Shown: positions 11,550 to 21,868 of the stretch, in pieces
Numbering within the stretch: position 1 is the stretch's first letter
How the letters are laid out: each line of letters begins with the position of its first letter
Assembly (NCBI GenBank): GCA_003290165.1
Contig: QNQO01010655.1
Coordinates: 1 to 64,000, forward strand
Reading direction: 5' to 3'
DNA: 64,000 nucleotides
From: Berberis thunbergii
Taxonomy: Eukaryota > Streptophyta > Magnoliopsida > Ranunculales > Berberidaceae
The notes under the pieces: generated by a model
Told to the model about the DNA's origin: nothing
Seen by the model: only the letters and a program-made list of their open reading frames with translations
Databases searched by the model: none
Translations under genes and position numbers: made by a program

Positions 11550-12695
11550 AATTCTAGCTGGTCTGGAAAAACCTGCCTAGTTGCTACCTGGGTGGGGGCA
11601 AAAAGACAATTTACAATAAATAGACCTGGTTGCTGCCTGCCTGATGATATACTATAAATAGACCTGTTCGATGGACACTACCCTAACATGGACGTCAACG
11701 ATGTACAATCGTGTAAGACAAGCCAAGCTTTGCTGTAGCAAAACCTGGCAAGTAATTTGATTTTATCAGACTCGATCTTTACTTTTTTTTTTTGTAAGTT
11801 TCTTTACTTTAAGTTCTTCTCAAATAAGTTCAATGGTTTTGAACCTTAAATTGCTTTCATCCCAAATATTTGCTACCTTGAATGGAGCATCTCATCATAG
11901 GGTTTAGGGTCACTTAGATCTGGTGAACATATTCAATGTTTTTTCTTTTTGGACACATAAAAAAATTGTAAGCAAGGATTGTGATTTTGTTTTTCGAAGT
12001 TGATGTTAATGTTAAGTTGAGAACTCCAAAAAATGAATTATTTCACAAAATTTAGTGAAATCACAGTCCTTGGCCATAAGAAATTAATGTTATGTTTCAT
12101 TGAAGCCTAACCATTTCAATTAAATTTCTTAAGAGAAACAAAAGTTGTTTACAATATATTGCCGGACTAGGAATTGATTAATTCCAATTTGATTTTTGAA
12201 AGTTTAACATTATTGTATTTATAATTTTATATTGTGCTAGCTGCCCCCATTGCCTACTGTTTAAGCATGGTATAGCTCTTTGACTTTCATTTTACCTTAT
12301 TTTATTAGCCACTCTTCATTGAAATGTTTTGACTTCATATTTTTATATTTTTCAATAAAGGTGCTTTCATCATTTTGCAATCATTTTCAATATTAATCCA
12401 ACTTTCACAATTTTAATTCATTTGTGATCAGGATTACAGAATGCTTACAATTGTCACTATATTGGTCACAAGCCCATAAAAATGACTCGGTGAAAATGAC
12501 GGAAACACACAGAAAATGTCATAAGACGGCTACTATCTACTGGCTGATTGGATGAGAACGTGTGACTTTTCTCAGATGATGTCTGGCCAATTTTAATTAT
12601 ACATCAATCAATCTACTACTGATATGGATTCTTCTAGTTGTCGGCACCTTTTAAAAAAAAAATTGGACTAGCTCTTTGTTAAAAACTAAGGGCGG
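11550..12695 (+). repeat. Composite dispersed repeat R1, copy A
   Basis: Three related copies lie in the window in the same orientation: this one, 13955-14723 continued at 20107-21140, and 36733-38755. Copy A opens with repeated ctataaatagacctg motifs. It then holds a block with an R3-type foldback (caaggattgtgattt near 11975, aaatcacagtccttgg near 12060) and a block containing gaaaatgacggaaacacaca and gatatggattcttctagttg. No coding capacity is seen. I cannot assign it to a transposon class. Confidence 0.75.
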
Positions 12696-13060
12696 CAATG
12701 GATGGAGCTTTCATGCTTAAGAAAGATATTTGTATAGGCTCCGAGGTTTTGATACCACCATTTCTACTTGAGGACACCATCACCTTCTAATATCTAAGGG
12801 ACATCACCACCTTTCTATTGGATACCATCATCTATGATGGACACCACTAGTATAAATCCATTTTTTCTATTTCATTCTTACCTCTTACCATCTCTTCTAT
12901 CTCAGGAACAGTACCACCACGACATTGCCTGTTATCAGTCACACCGCCTAGCCCTGCCCGTCGGCTACTATTCTCTCATCTCGTCTTCTTCTTTCTTCCT
13001 TTTTTTCTCCTATTTTTTTTCTCCTTTGCCCTTGAGCAGATTCCTATGAGTAGGGGTCTG
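12696..13060 (+). repeat. Dispersed repeat R5, copy A
   Basis: This matches 38758-39120, from ggcggcaatg through ttttgataccaccatttcta to gcccttgagcagattccta. An inverted relative of its opening (atatggtggtgtcaaaaa) lies at about 13521-13540, so the complete element may span roughly 12746-13540 with long inverted ends. The extreme right end of the window also ends in gacaccaccatt. Confidence 0.55.
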
Positions 13061-13954
13061 GTCAAGGGTGAAGGAGAAAAGGAAATTAGGTTATTGTTTC
13101 AGTGATGGATTCAAACCTTGATTGTGTTGGAAGGACTAAATTGGAGCTCAATCGCAAATTTTATTGATCTTCAACTTTATTTGGAACTTATTGGATGTGG
13201 AGATGGGAAAAAGAGGAAGAGAGAAGAAGGCGGGAGTAAGGTGCGAAGGGGTGGTGCAGCTGATGGCAGGGTGGGGGTTGTTCCTGAAAAGATATGAGAA
13301 TAAGAGGAAGAAAAAAGAAGAGGAAGAGAAGATAAGGGAAGAGGAAGAAAAAAGAAATAAAAGAGAAGAGGAAGAGAAATGCGGCTAATGGTGGTGGTGT
13401 TGTTCGTAATGGAGAATAAATGTGGTGGTGAGTTTTTGTTTATAATGGTAGTGTTCTTTAGCACATCCAAAAAAAATTGGATGGTGGTGTCCTTTAGCAG
13501 ATATGGTGGTATCATTCAGCAGATATGGTGGTGTCAAAAAGTCGAGAACTATTTGTATATGCATGTTAAACTAAGGGTATGTTTGTTTAAAAGAAATAAA
13601 AGTTGAAAATTTTTTTTTGTCAAAAGAAAAAAGAAGAGACAATGAAGAGCACGGGGGGTGGAATTTACTTTTTTTGCAAGTTTTATTAGGGTTTCCCTTC
13701 TTCTTCTTTTTTGCGTTTTTTTAATTCCTTATCCCCTCCCTAAACTTATGATACTATCTATCACAAGTTTACCATCTGAGCAATACTCCATTGGCAGGTA
13801 TTCCCCTTCTTCGTGATTCAAGCAGTTTACTTGCATAATTTTGTATGTTTTGTGTGTACAACAAATAAGTTTGATATCATCTTATCCAAGGTATTATCAA
13901 CCAAAACAAATAGGGTTTTGGTTGATAATTCAGATTTAATTCAATGTAGATTTT
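13061..13954. other. Purine-rich low-complexity and intergenic sequence
   Basis: 13200-13385 is a GA-rich stretch (gaagaggaagag-like) that produces long meaningless frames on both strands. 13440-13540 holds direct repeats of agatatggtggt. No gene is supported. Confidence 0.5.
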
Positions 13955-14723
13955 TTGACAGCCTGGAAAAACCAGCCTGGTTGCTGCTTGGGTGGGGCAA
14001 AAAGACAATTTACAATAAATAGACCTGTTCAATATACTATAAATAGACCTGATGATATACTATAAATAGACCTGGTTGTTGCCTGCCTGATGATATACTA
14101 TAAATAGACCTGTTCGATGGACACTACCCGAACATGGACGTCAACAATGTACAATCGTGTAAGAGTCAGTCACTGTTGTAAATTGGTCACAAGCCCATAA
14201 AAATGACTTGAAGAAAATGACGGAAACACATGGAAAATGTCATAAGACAGCTACTATCTACTGGCTGATTGGATGAGAACGTGTGACTTTTCTCAGATGA
14301 TGTCGACCAATTTTAATTATACATCAATCAATATGCTGATATGGATTCTTCTAGTTGTCGGCACATTTTCTATATCACGAAGAATAGCAGGGAGTCAAAT
14401 TTATGGACCCTGATGATTTATATGTGCTAGATCGGTTTGCCTTCGATTAGGGCATGGTTCTCTAGATTTTTGTTATACATTGTTTGTATAGCAATGGAAA
14501 ACTGCATCATCTTTATCATGATGGAATCTAGATTGAATGTTGTGTTATCAAGGGGTGTGTTAGGTTAATTAAAAAGGATTAATAATGGCCAACAAATGTG
14601 GCAGAGCATGGAGTGAACATCCAATGCGAATACTGTGTCAGTGAGTCGGTGCTTTTTTGTTTTGTTTTTGGTGGTGTGTTTGTTTTTGCAAACTGATGAG
14701 AAGAGTTGGGGAGTCCAACCAAA
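13955..14723 (+). repeat. R1 copy B, left part, interrupted by a retrotransposon
   Basis: The left part of copy B runs to the insertion point of the chromovirus at 14724 and resumes at 20107. Copy C shows the undisturbed junction (gtccaaccaaagcac near 37488), which fixes the insertion point. The ctataaatagacctg motif is repeated three times within about 90 bp at its start. Confidence 0.75.
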
Positions 14724-15153
14724 TGTCATGGGCTTTTTTTTCACAAGTACTTTTCGTGCGGCACTAGCAAACTTTACGCCGAGTTATCAAAGAAAGCTAG
14801 TCAGCCTTGCCCACAAAAGACTTACTTAGACTTTGGAAAACTAAGCAAGCTAAGAACACACAAGAGAGCTTAAGAGAACTAGAGCTTGTATTGCTTGAAT
14901 TCTCTAAGGTGATTACAACAAATGATGCCTTAGCCTATTTATACAACTCCATCTCCTCAATGGACGGTGGTGATCAATTTGATCTAACGGTCTAAAATGA
15001 GTTTCTACACACTTCATTAGAAATATTTAAGGACTAGAATCCTATGGAATTTTATGGGAGGTTCTAGTGAACCCTCTCTAAAACAATGTGGAATACTCTA
15101 CATTATGTACACTTTCCAACCTCACTTGGCTAGGCAATAAGATAGTTGTGACA
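14724..15153 (-). repeat. 3' LTR of the chromovirus
   Basis: 430 bp bounded by TGTCA and TGACA, closely similar to 19678-20106. It contains the same TATA-type motif (minus strand gttgtataaataggc) as the 5' LTR. Confidence 0.93.
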
Positions 15154-15166
15154 TTCTCCCCCACCT
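15154..15166 (-). other. Polypurine tract of the chromovirus
   Basis: Minus-strand AGGTGGGGGAGAA directly adjoins the 3' LTR, the expected site of plus-strand priming during reverse transcription. The pol stop codon (15165-15167) overlaps it. Confidence 0.85.
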
Positions 15167-18100
15167 AATCAGGCGACGTCCTCGTTGCCTTCAAATCCTC
15201 GTACGCTTTGATGTGTTCCTTGAATTGCCACAAATGTTGGATTGGCTCCCAGCTAGCTTTACTTTCTGGCAATCCTTTCCACTTGACGAGTAGCTCATGT
15301 GTGAGAGGTTAGTTTGAATGACGCACCACACGATCTGACAAGATAATCTTTGGTTCCTTGTCATGTTGGATCCTCATGCCCATTGGTGCTCTTTGTGAAA
15401 CTCCTCTGTTTGGATCATCCCGATCTTCTTTATACGGTTTCAGTAGGCTCACATGGAAGACTGGATGAAACTTGATCCTTGGCAGCAACTCGACCTTGTA
15501 GGCTTGCTTTCCCACTTTCTTGACTATGGGGAAAGGACCCTCATATCTCCTGATAAGGCCACGATGTAGTCCAGAAAGTCTGGCATGGGCATGCATCTTG
15601 ACAAGCACAAGGTCTCCAACCTGGAACTCTCGAGGCCGTCTCTTCTTGTCGGCCCACTTCTTCATCCTCTTTGAGGCCTTCTCCAGATAAGCTCGAGCCT
15701 CATCAGCTTGATCATTCCATCCTTTGGCAAACTTATAGGCTGATGGACTCACTCCACTATAGCCAGTGGCAATAGAAGTTGGGGTCATATGTTGTTGTCC
15801 CATGACAATCTCAAATGGGCTACGACCCGTCGCTTCATTCTTTTGCAAGTTGAAAGAGAAATGAGCAACATCTAGCAACTTAGCCCAATCTTGCTGGTTG
15901 ACACTCACATACTGCCTAAGATATAACTCTAGCAAGACATTCATCCTTTCCGTTTGACCATCCGTTTGAGGATGAAAGCTAGTAGAGAAATTAAGGTCGG
16001 TACCCAATAACTTGAACAACTCAGTCCAAAATTTTCCCGTGAACCGAGGATCCCGATCACTGATGATAGATTTGGGCACACCCCAATACTTCACCACATG
16101 TTTGAGAAATAAATGTGCGGTTTGCTCGGCTGTGCACTCCTTGGGTGTGGGAATGAAGGTGGCATACTTCGAAAATCTGTCCACGACCACACGTATCCAA
16201 TTGCAACCTTCTGATGCGGGCAACCCAACTATGAAATCTAAGGAAACACTCTCCCAAGGTCTCTCTGGGATGGGGAGGGGTTCAAGTAAGCCGGCAGGTG
16301 ACTGTTGATCCACTTTGTCTTGTTGGCATACAAGACAAGTCTTCACATATGCTTCGATATCATCCCTCATATGTGGCCAATAATAAGAATCTTCCACAAG
16401 AGCAAGAGTCCGATGTATACGTGGATGTCCCGCCCACTTGCTATCATGGCATTATTTCAAGACTTCCTTAGGTTGTCATGTGGTGGAACATAGATTCGCC
16501 TTCCCTTAGAGTATATCAAGCCGTTTTCCACCCAAAACCGTCTTGTGTTTCCATCTTTGACAAGAGCTATGATGGTTTGAGCTATGAAATCATGTGCCAA
16601 TCCTTCATTTATGCATCCCTTCAAGTTGCTTTGAGGTTGACTTATGTCAACAAGTTCTCCTTTTTTACTCAAAGCATCCGCAACAAGATTATCATTGTCA
16701 GGCTTGTACTCCAAAGTGTAATCGAACTATGCCAAGAAATCTTGCCACCTAGCTTGTTTTGGTGTGAGTTTTTTTTGTGTCTGGAAGTAGCTAGTGGCAA
16801 CATTGTCGGTCTTGACCACAAATTTGCTCCCAAGCAAGTAATGTTGTCATGTTCTCAGGCAATGCACAACCGCAGACATTTCCTTTTCTTGTACTGTGTA
16901 CCGCCTCTCAGTATCATTGAGCTTCCTACTTTCAAAGGCAATAGGATGCCCTTCTTGCATCAATACCCCACTAATAGCAAAGTCGGAATCATCCGTATGT
17001 ACCTCAAAAGACAGAATGGTTGGGAAGTGCCATCACCGGTTCTTCCAAAATTGCCTTCTTCAATCCTTCGAAAGCTTGTTGGCATTTTGAACTCCAATCC
17101 CAACTTCGCCCCTTCTTGAGCAAGTCCGTCAATAAAGCGGCTATGGAAGAGTAGCCTTTGATGAACCTTCTGTAATAGTTCACCAAGCCAAGGAAATATC
17201 TTAACTCGGTGACTTTGGTAGGTGGTTTCCATTCTTAGATGGCTTGTACCTTGGACTTGTCCATACGAAGATTGCCTTTGCCAATGATATGACCCAAGAA
17301 TGTCACCTCCTCTTGGGCAAATGAACACTACTTCTCCTTTTTGATATAGAGCTCGTTCTTCTTCAAGGTTTGGAACACTTGTCTTAAGTGATCCACATGT
17401 TCCTCCAATGTTTTACTATAAATAACAATGTCATCAAGGTATACAACTACGAACCGATCAAGGTAAGAAGCTAGTACCTTATTCATTAGAGTGCAAAATG
17501 TAACCGGCACATTAGTTAAACCAAATGGCATGACTAAGAACTCGTAAGACCCGTACCTTGCAATACATATCGTCTTTGGTTCATCTCCTTCGGCTATGCG
17601 GACTTGATAGTATTCCGAGCGTAAGTCAAGCTTGGTAAAGTACCTTGCATCACCAAGTTGATCAAAGAGATCCGCAATAAAGTGGAATCGGGTACTTGTT
17701 CTTGATAGTGACATTGTTGAGTGCCCGATAGTCAATACAAAGCCATAGGGATCTATCATGTTTCTTTTGAAATAAGACCGACCCACCATATGGAGTTTTG
17801 GAGGGCCGGATATAACCAACATCTAGTAAATCTTTCAATTGTCTTCTTAACTCCTCGAGCTTAGGAGGTGCCATACGATAAGGAGCATATGCGGGTGGCT
17901 TTGCTCAAATTTCTAACTCAATAGCATGATCCAACTCTCTCCTTGGTGGAAGCTTCTTAGGCAATTCGGTAGGCATAACATCCTTGTACTCCTTGAGAAC
18001 ATCTTGGACGACCTTAGGTGCATTCACCTCTCCATCCATGGGACCTTCGTCTTCCTTGAGGGTAGCCAAGTAAGTAGGCTCATTCCTCTTTACTCCTTTA

Positions 18101-19624
18101 GAAAGTTGGAGAGTGGACATCATTCTCCCCTTACTTATCTCCCGTACCACGGGCACAACACAAGGTTGTCCCTTCTCCATAATGTACATGGTGTTGGCAT
18201 ATGGGACCATGAACGCTTTCATCATGTCCAAGAAATCTATACCCAAATAGAACTTGTGATCATCAATTGGGGCAATAGTTATGTCGACTTTACCTCGCCA
18301 CTGTCCAAGCCGAATCTCGGTGTCACGAGCTATTCCTTCAATTGGGAGACTTTTAGCATTGACTCCCTTGGCTTTCAAAGTCTTGTCCCCGATCTCGGTC
18401 TCCACGTACATCATTCCATGTGGTTGTTCTTCGACCTTAGCTTGAATGGCACTTAGGAGATTCATTAAGGCGATCCTCCTTTCCTCATTTGCTTCTTCCT
18501 CCATGATAAGCGCGACAAGTTTCCTCCGGTTGGGACACTCAAATGCCCGATGGGGTCCATTACATAAGAAGCAAGATATCTTCTTGGGTGATCCATCTCT
18601 TTTTTCTTTCCCCTTGTCTTTGGAGTACTTGTGTTCCTTGGAGGACTTCTCTTTGTCTCCCCCACCTTTGCCATCATTACTCGGCCTTTTTCCTTGCCCC
18701 TTGGCTGAGTCATTTCTCTTGAACTCAATCAATGATTCGGCAGCAGCCATAGCCGTTGCAAGGTCTTGCACACCTCGCCTCTTCAATTCCAACTTGGCCC
18801 AACTCGTTAGGCCATCAAGGAAGCTAAACAAAACATCATTTTCTCCCATGTCAGAAATCTCCAAGAGCAACTCCGAGAACTCCTTCACATACTCCCTTAT
18901 GTGGCCTTCCTTATGTTGAAGGCGAGGAAGCTTGGCCCTAGCTTCGTTTTCGGCATCCTCAGGGTAGAATTGTCTCTTTGAGTTCCTTCGTGAATTCTTC
19001 CCAAGTGTCGATGGTGCATAATCCTTTCTTGACATCATCGGACCTTCTGCGCCACCAAACTATAGCAACATCATTTAAATATAAGGAGACACTACGTACC
19101 TTTGATGCTTCATTTATTATGCCAACCGCATCAAAGTAGTGCTCCATGTTCCACAAGAAGTTGTCGACCTCCCTTGCACTCCTTGCCACACCATAGGCCT
19201 TAGGTTTGGGAGCTTCGACTCTGTGGGTGATTGTCCCTAGTGTAGTCCCACCATTAGCTACCGCAGCCATACACACACTGAGTTGAGTTTTTAGCTTCTC
19301 AACTCTTTCCCTGTAAGCATACATCTCCGCATCTTTGGCAACAATTTGGGCTTCAAGAGACTCGATCTTCTTGGACACCATGTCCACTACTGTGTTCAAG
19401 GATCCTTGCATTTCTTTCCGGAGCTCTTGGTCCTCCCCATTGGAGGCTTGCCCCTCGATGCGTTGGTCCATGTCTTCGACTTTCTCTCTCAAGTCGGACA
19501 TAGTGGCACACAACTTAGCTAACCTTTCATCCATTGCAACGATCATGTCCTTCAACTTGTCCTTTCGGACTTTTCCACCTTTGTCATTGTTGCCAATTGC
19601 TAGGTTGTTGACCTCTGATGACAT
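15165..19624 (-). pseudogene. Chromovirus gag-pol, multiply disrupted
   Basis: From the ATG at 19624 the reading runs through a gag domain and a CCHC-like zinc knuckle (CFLCNGPHRAFEC, CX2CX3HX4C). A protease remnant without a DTG/DSG triad follows, then reverse transcriptase with YLDD intact, RNase H, integrase and a chromodomain. Integrase (16397-15309) is the best-preserved block, with Asp in SLDFIVGLP, Asp in ISDRDPRFT and Glu in LLELYLRQY. Frame changes occur near 18975 and 17690 and again before the RNase H and integrase blocks. In-frame stops occur near 17892, 17328, 17236, 17004 and 15310. The stop near 15310 falls just inside the chromodomain, after RVVRHSN. The zinc-knuckle form and Met-tRNA primer suggest a Galadriel-like chromovirus; that placement is my guess. 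Confidence 0.9.
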
Positions 19625-19660
19625 TCTCTTGTGTAGAATGATTTCACCAACCTTGCCAAC

Positions 19661-19675
19661 CTGGCTCTGATACCA
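19661..19675 (-). other. Primer-binding site (initiator Met tRNA)
   Basis: Minus-strand TGGTATCAGAGCCAG lies 2 nt from the 5' LTR end and matches the usual complement of the plant initiator methionine tRNA 3' end. Confidence 0.9.
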
Positions 19676-19677
19676 AC

Positions 19678-20106
19678 TGTCACGGACTTTCTTTTCACAA
19701 GTACTTCCCGTGCGGCACTAGCAAACTTTATCCCGAGTCATCAAAGAAAGCTAGTCAACCTTGCTCACAAAAGACTTACTTAGACTTTGGAAAACTAAGC
19801 AAGCTAAGAACACACAAGAGAGCTTAAGAGAACTAAAACTTGTATTGCTTGAATTCTCTGAGGTGATTACAACAAATGAGGATGTAGCCTATTTATACAA
19901 CTTCACCTCCTCAATGGACGGTGGTGATCAATTTGATCTAACGGTCTAAAATGAGCTTCTACACACTTCCTTAGAAATATCTAAGGACTAAATCCTATAG
20001 AACTTTATGGGAGGTTCTAGAGAACCCTCTCTAGAACAATGCAAAATACTCTATATTATGTACACTTGCCAACCTCACTTGGCTAGCCAATAAGATAATT
20101 GTGACA
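19678..20106 (-). repeat. 5' LTR of the chromovirus
   Basis: This is the promoter-bearing LTR. A TATA box (ttgtataaataggc on the minus strand, 19899-19886) lies in its middle, so transcription would run left through gag-pol. The end adjoining the primer-binding site is TGACA. Confidence 0.93.
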
Positions 20107-21140
20107 CAAAGCACATGCCATTCTCTCTACCCTATAGTACATATCTTCCATAAAACAAACTTTGCTCATCTCATAAAGTTGCCACCCCAATCCCCATTTC
20201 ACTCCTCTCAAATCCTTCACATTTTGAGTTGCATTTGAACTTTTTTTTTTTTTTTTTGTAAGTTTCTTTACTTAAGTTCTTCTCAAATAAGTTCAATCGT
20301 TTTGAACCTTAAATTGCTTTCATCCTAAATATTTGCCATCTTGAAAAAGGGAGCATCTCATAGGGTTTAGGGTCACTTAGATCTGGTGAACATATTCAAT
20401 GGTTTTGCTTTTTGGACACCTAAAAATATTTGTAAGCAAGGATTGTGATTTTGTTTTTCGAAGTTGATGTTAATGTTAAGTTGAGACCTCCAAAAAATGA
20501 AATATTTCACAAAATTTAGTGAAATCACAGTCCTTGGCCATAAGAAATTAATGTTATGTTTCATTGAAGCCTAACCATTTCAATTAAATTTCTTAAGAGA
20601 AACAAAAGTTGTTTACAATATATTGCCGGACTAGGAATTGATTAATTCCAATTTGATTTTTGAAAATTTAACATTATTGTATTTATAATTTTATATTGTG
20701 CTAACTGCCCCCATTGCCTACTGTTTAAGCATGGTAAAGCTCTTTGACTTTCATTTTACCTTTTTTTTTTTTTTTAATTATAATCTCTAGTGGGGAGGGG
20801 CAGCTATGGGATGTCAGACCTTTATTACTTGAAAAAAATTCTTATACAAACTATCGGGGTACATGACGACTTTACCCGGGAAATAAAAATCCAATTGGAC
20901 AAGCATCATAAAAACTATGAAAATCAATAGCCTAGTCCAAAAGAGGCATAAATCATTTTACCTTATTTTATTAGCCACTCTTCATTGAAATGTTTTGACT
21001 TCATATTTTTATTTTTATATTTTTCAATAAAGGTGCTTTCAACATTTTGTAATCATTTTCAATATTAATTCAACTTTCACAATTTTAATTTATTTGTGAT
21101 TAGGATTACATAATGCTTACAATTGTCACTATATTGGTGT
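20107..21140 (+). repeat. R1 copy B, right part
   Basis: This continues copy B after the retrotransposon, matching 37490-38540 and 11795-12465. It contains an R3-type foldback (about 20435-20540) and is interrupted by a LINE tail at 20763-20952. Confidence 0.75.
20763..20952 (-). mobile_element. 5'-truncated LINE 3' end with target duplication
   Basis: The insert begins with a T run (the poly-A tail of a minus-strand element). It then has ctagtggggaggggcagcta and gggatgtcagacc, closely resembling the 3' end of the full-length LINE at 43330-43450. The host 12-mer tcattttacctt flanks it at 20751-20762 and 20953-20964. R1 copies A and C show the uninterrupted site. It is a dead-on-arrival LINE copy of about 190 bp. 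Confidence 0.88.
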
Positions 21141-21425
21141 GAATGGAGCCACAATTTTTTTGTTGTCAACATTTTATTAATGATTTCCATTATATAATTC
21201 CAAGGTACCACGCAATCTTGTAAAAAATTAATACAGTTTACCTAATATGTTCCTGTTAACATCAAAACCTTCTGAGTATCCACCCTCATTTTGTTCCCCA
21301 TTTTCTAAAAAATTTAAGATAAAATTATGTTAGTTGCATTCTCTCACGAATCTAAATAACCCCATATTACTAGTTTGTAATGTCAAATTGTCATTTATTC
21401 TAAAAACCTAAGTTGCATTGGTGTC
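21141..21425. other. Intergenic, nothing recognised
   Basis: AT-rich spacer between R1 copy B and a tandem repeat; no signals seen. Confidence 0.4.
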
Positions 21426-21830
21426 CATGGACTAGTAAATTGAATCTCCAAGCTTTTCGCACTAGAGGGTCTAACACTATGTTAGAGAAGGCAAACCAAT
21501 CTAGCACATATCAAGTGTCGGGGTCCATGGATTGGTAAATTGAATTTCCAACCTTTTTGCAGTAGAGGGTTTGATACCATGTTAGAGAATGCATACCAAT
21601 CTAGCACATATCAAGCGTTGGGTCCATGGATTGGTAAATTGAATCTCCAACCTTTTCACATTAGAAGGTCTGATACCAAAAGGGCAGACCAATCTAGAAC
21701 ATATCAAGCGATGGGGTCAATGGATTGGTAAATTGAATCTCCAACCTCTTCGCACAAAAGGTCTAATACTATGTTGGAGAAGGCAGACCGATTTAGCACA
21801 TATAAATCATCGGGGTCCATAAATTCGACT
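21426..21830. repeat. Four-unit tandem repeat, about 105 bp per unit
   Basis: Units share ccatggattggtaaattgaa, tctccaacctttt, gtctgataccatgttagaga and tagcacatatcaag, each with point changes and small indels. Part of a unit resembles sequence inside R1 (tatggaccctgatgatttat near 14403). No coding potential is apparent. Confidence 0.75.
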
Positions 21831-21864
21831 CCCTTCTACTCTTCAGCTGAGCTATCAAAGGCCA
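21820..21864 (-). other. tRNA-like (possible SINE) head
   Basis: Read on the minus strand, ggcctttgatagctcagctg contains a good Pol III A-box-like word (tagctcagctg), and gagtcgaattt downstream is a weak B-box. The A-B spacing is far too short for a real tRNA gene, so at most this is a degenerate tRNA-derived SINE head joined to the neighbouring tandem units. Confidence 0.25.
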
Positions 21865-21868
21865 GGCT

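Larger units (their letters stand above)
14724..20106 (-). mobile_element. Ty3/gypsy chromovirus LTR retrotransposon, full length but decayed
   Basis: The 5383-bp element lies on the minus strand: 5' LTR 19678-20106, gag-pol, 3' LTR 14724-15153. The LTRs begin TGTCA and end TGACA and differ by a few percent by eye. The host tetramer CAAA flanks it (14720-14723 and 20107-20110), and copy C of R1 shows the empty site. A primer-binding site complementary to initiator Met tRNA follows the 5' LTR by 2 nt. A polypurine tract precedes the 3' LTR. The order protease, RT, RNase H, integrase defines Ty3/gypsy, and a chromodomain after integrase defines a chromovirus. The coding region has multiple frameshifts and stops, so it is not autonomous now. 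Confidence 0.95.

Noticed and set aside
13164..13515. Lys/Glu-rich and Pro/Ser/Leu-rich frames on both strands
   Set aside because: Both are products of a purine-rich low-complexity tract.
17926..19670. Several long plus-strand frames across the chromovirus
   Set aside because: They are antisense to gag-pol, which has clear domain motifs on the minus strand.
21826..21864. A tRNA gene on the minus strand
   Set aside because: Only the A-box side resembles a tRNA; no acceptor, anticodon or T-arm pairing could be built and the box spacing is too short.
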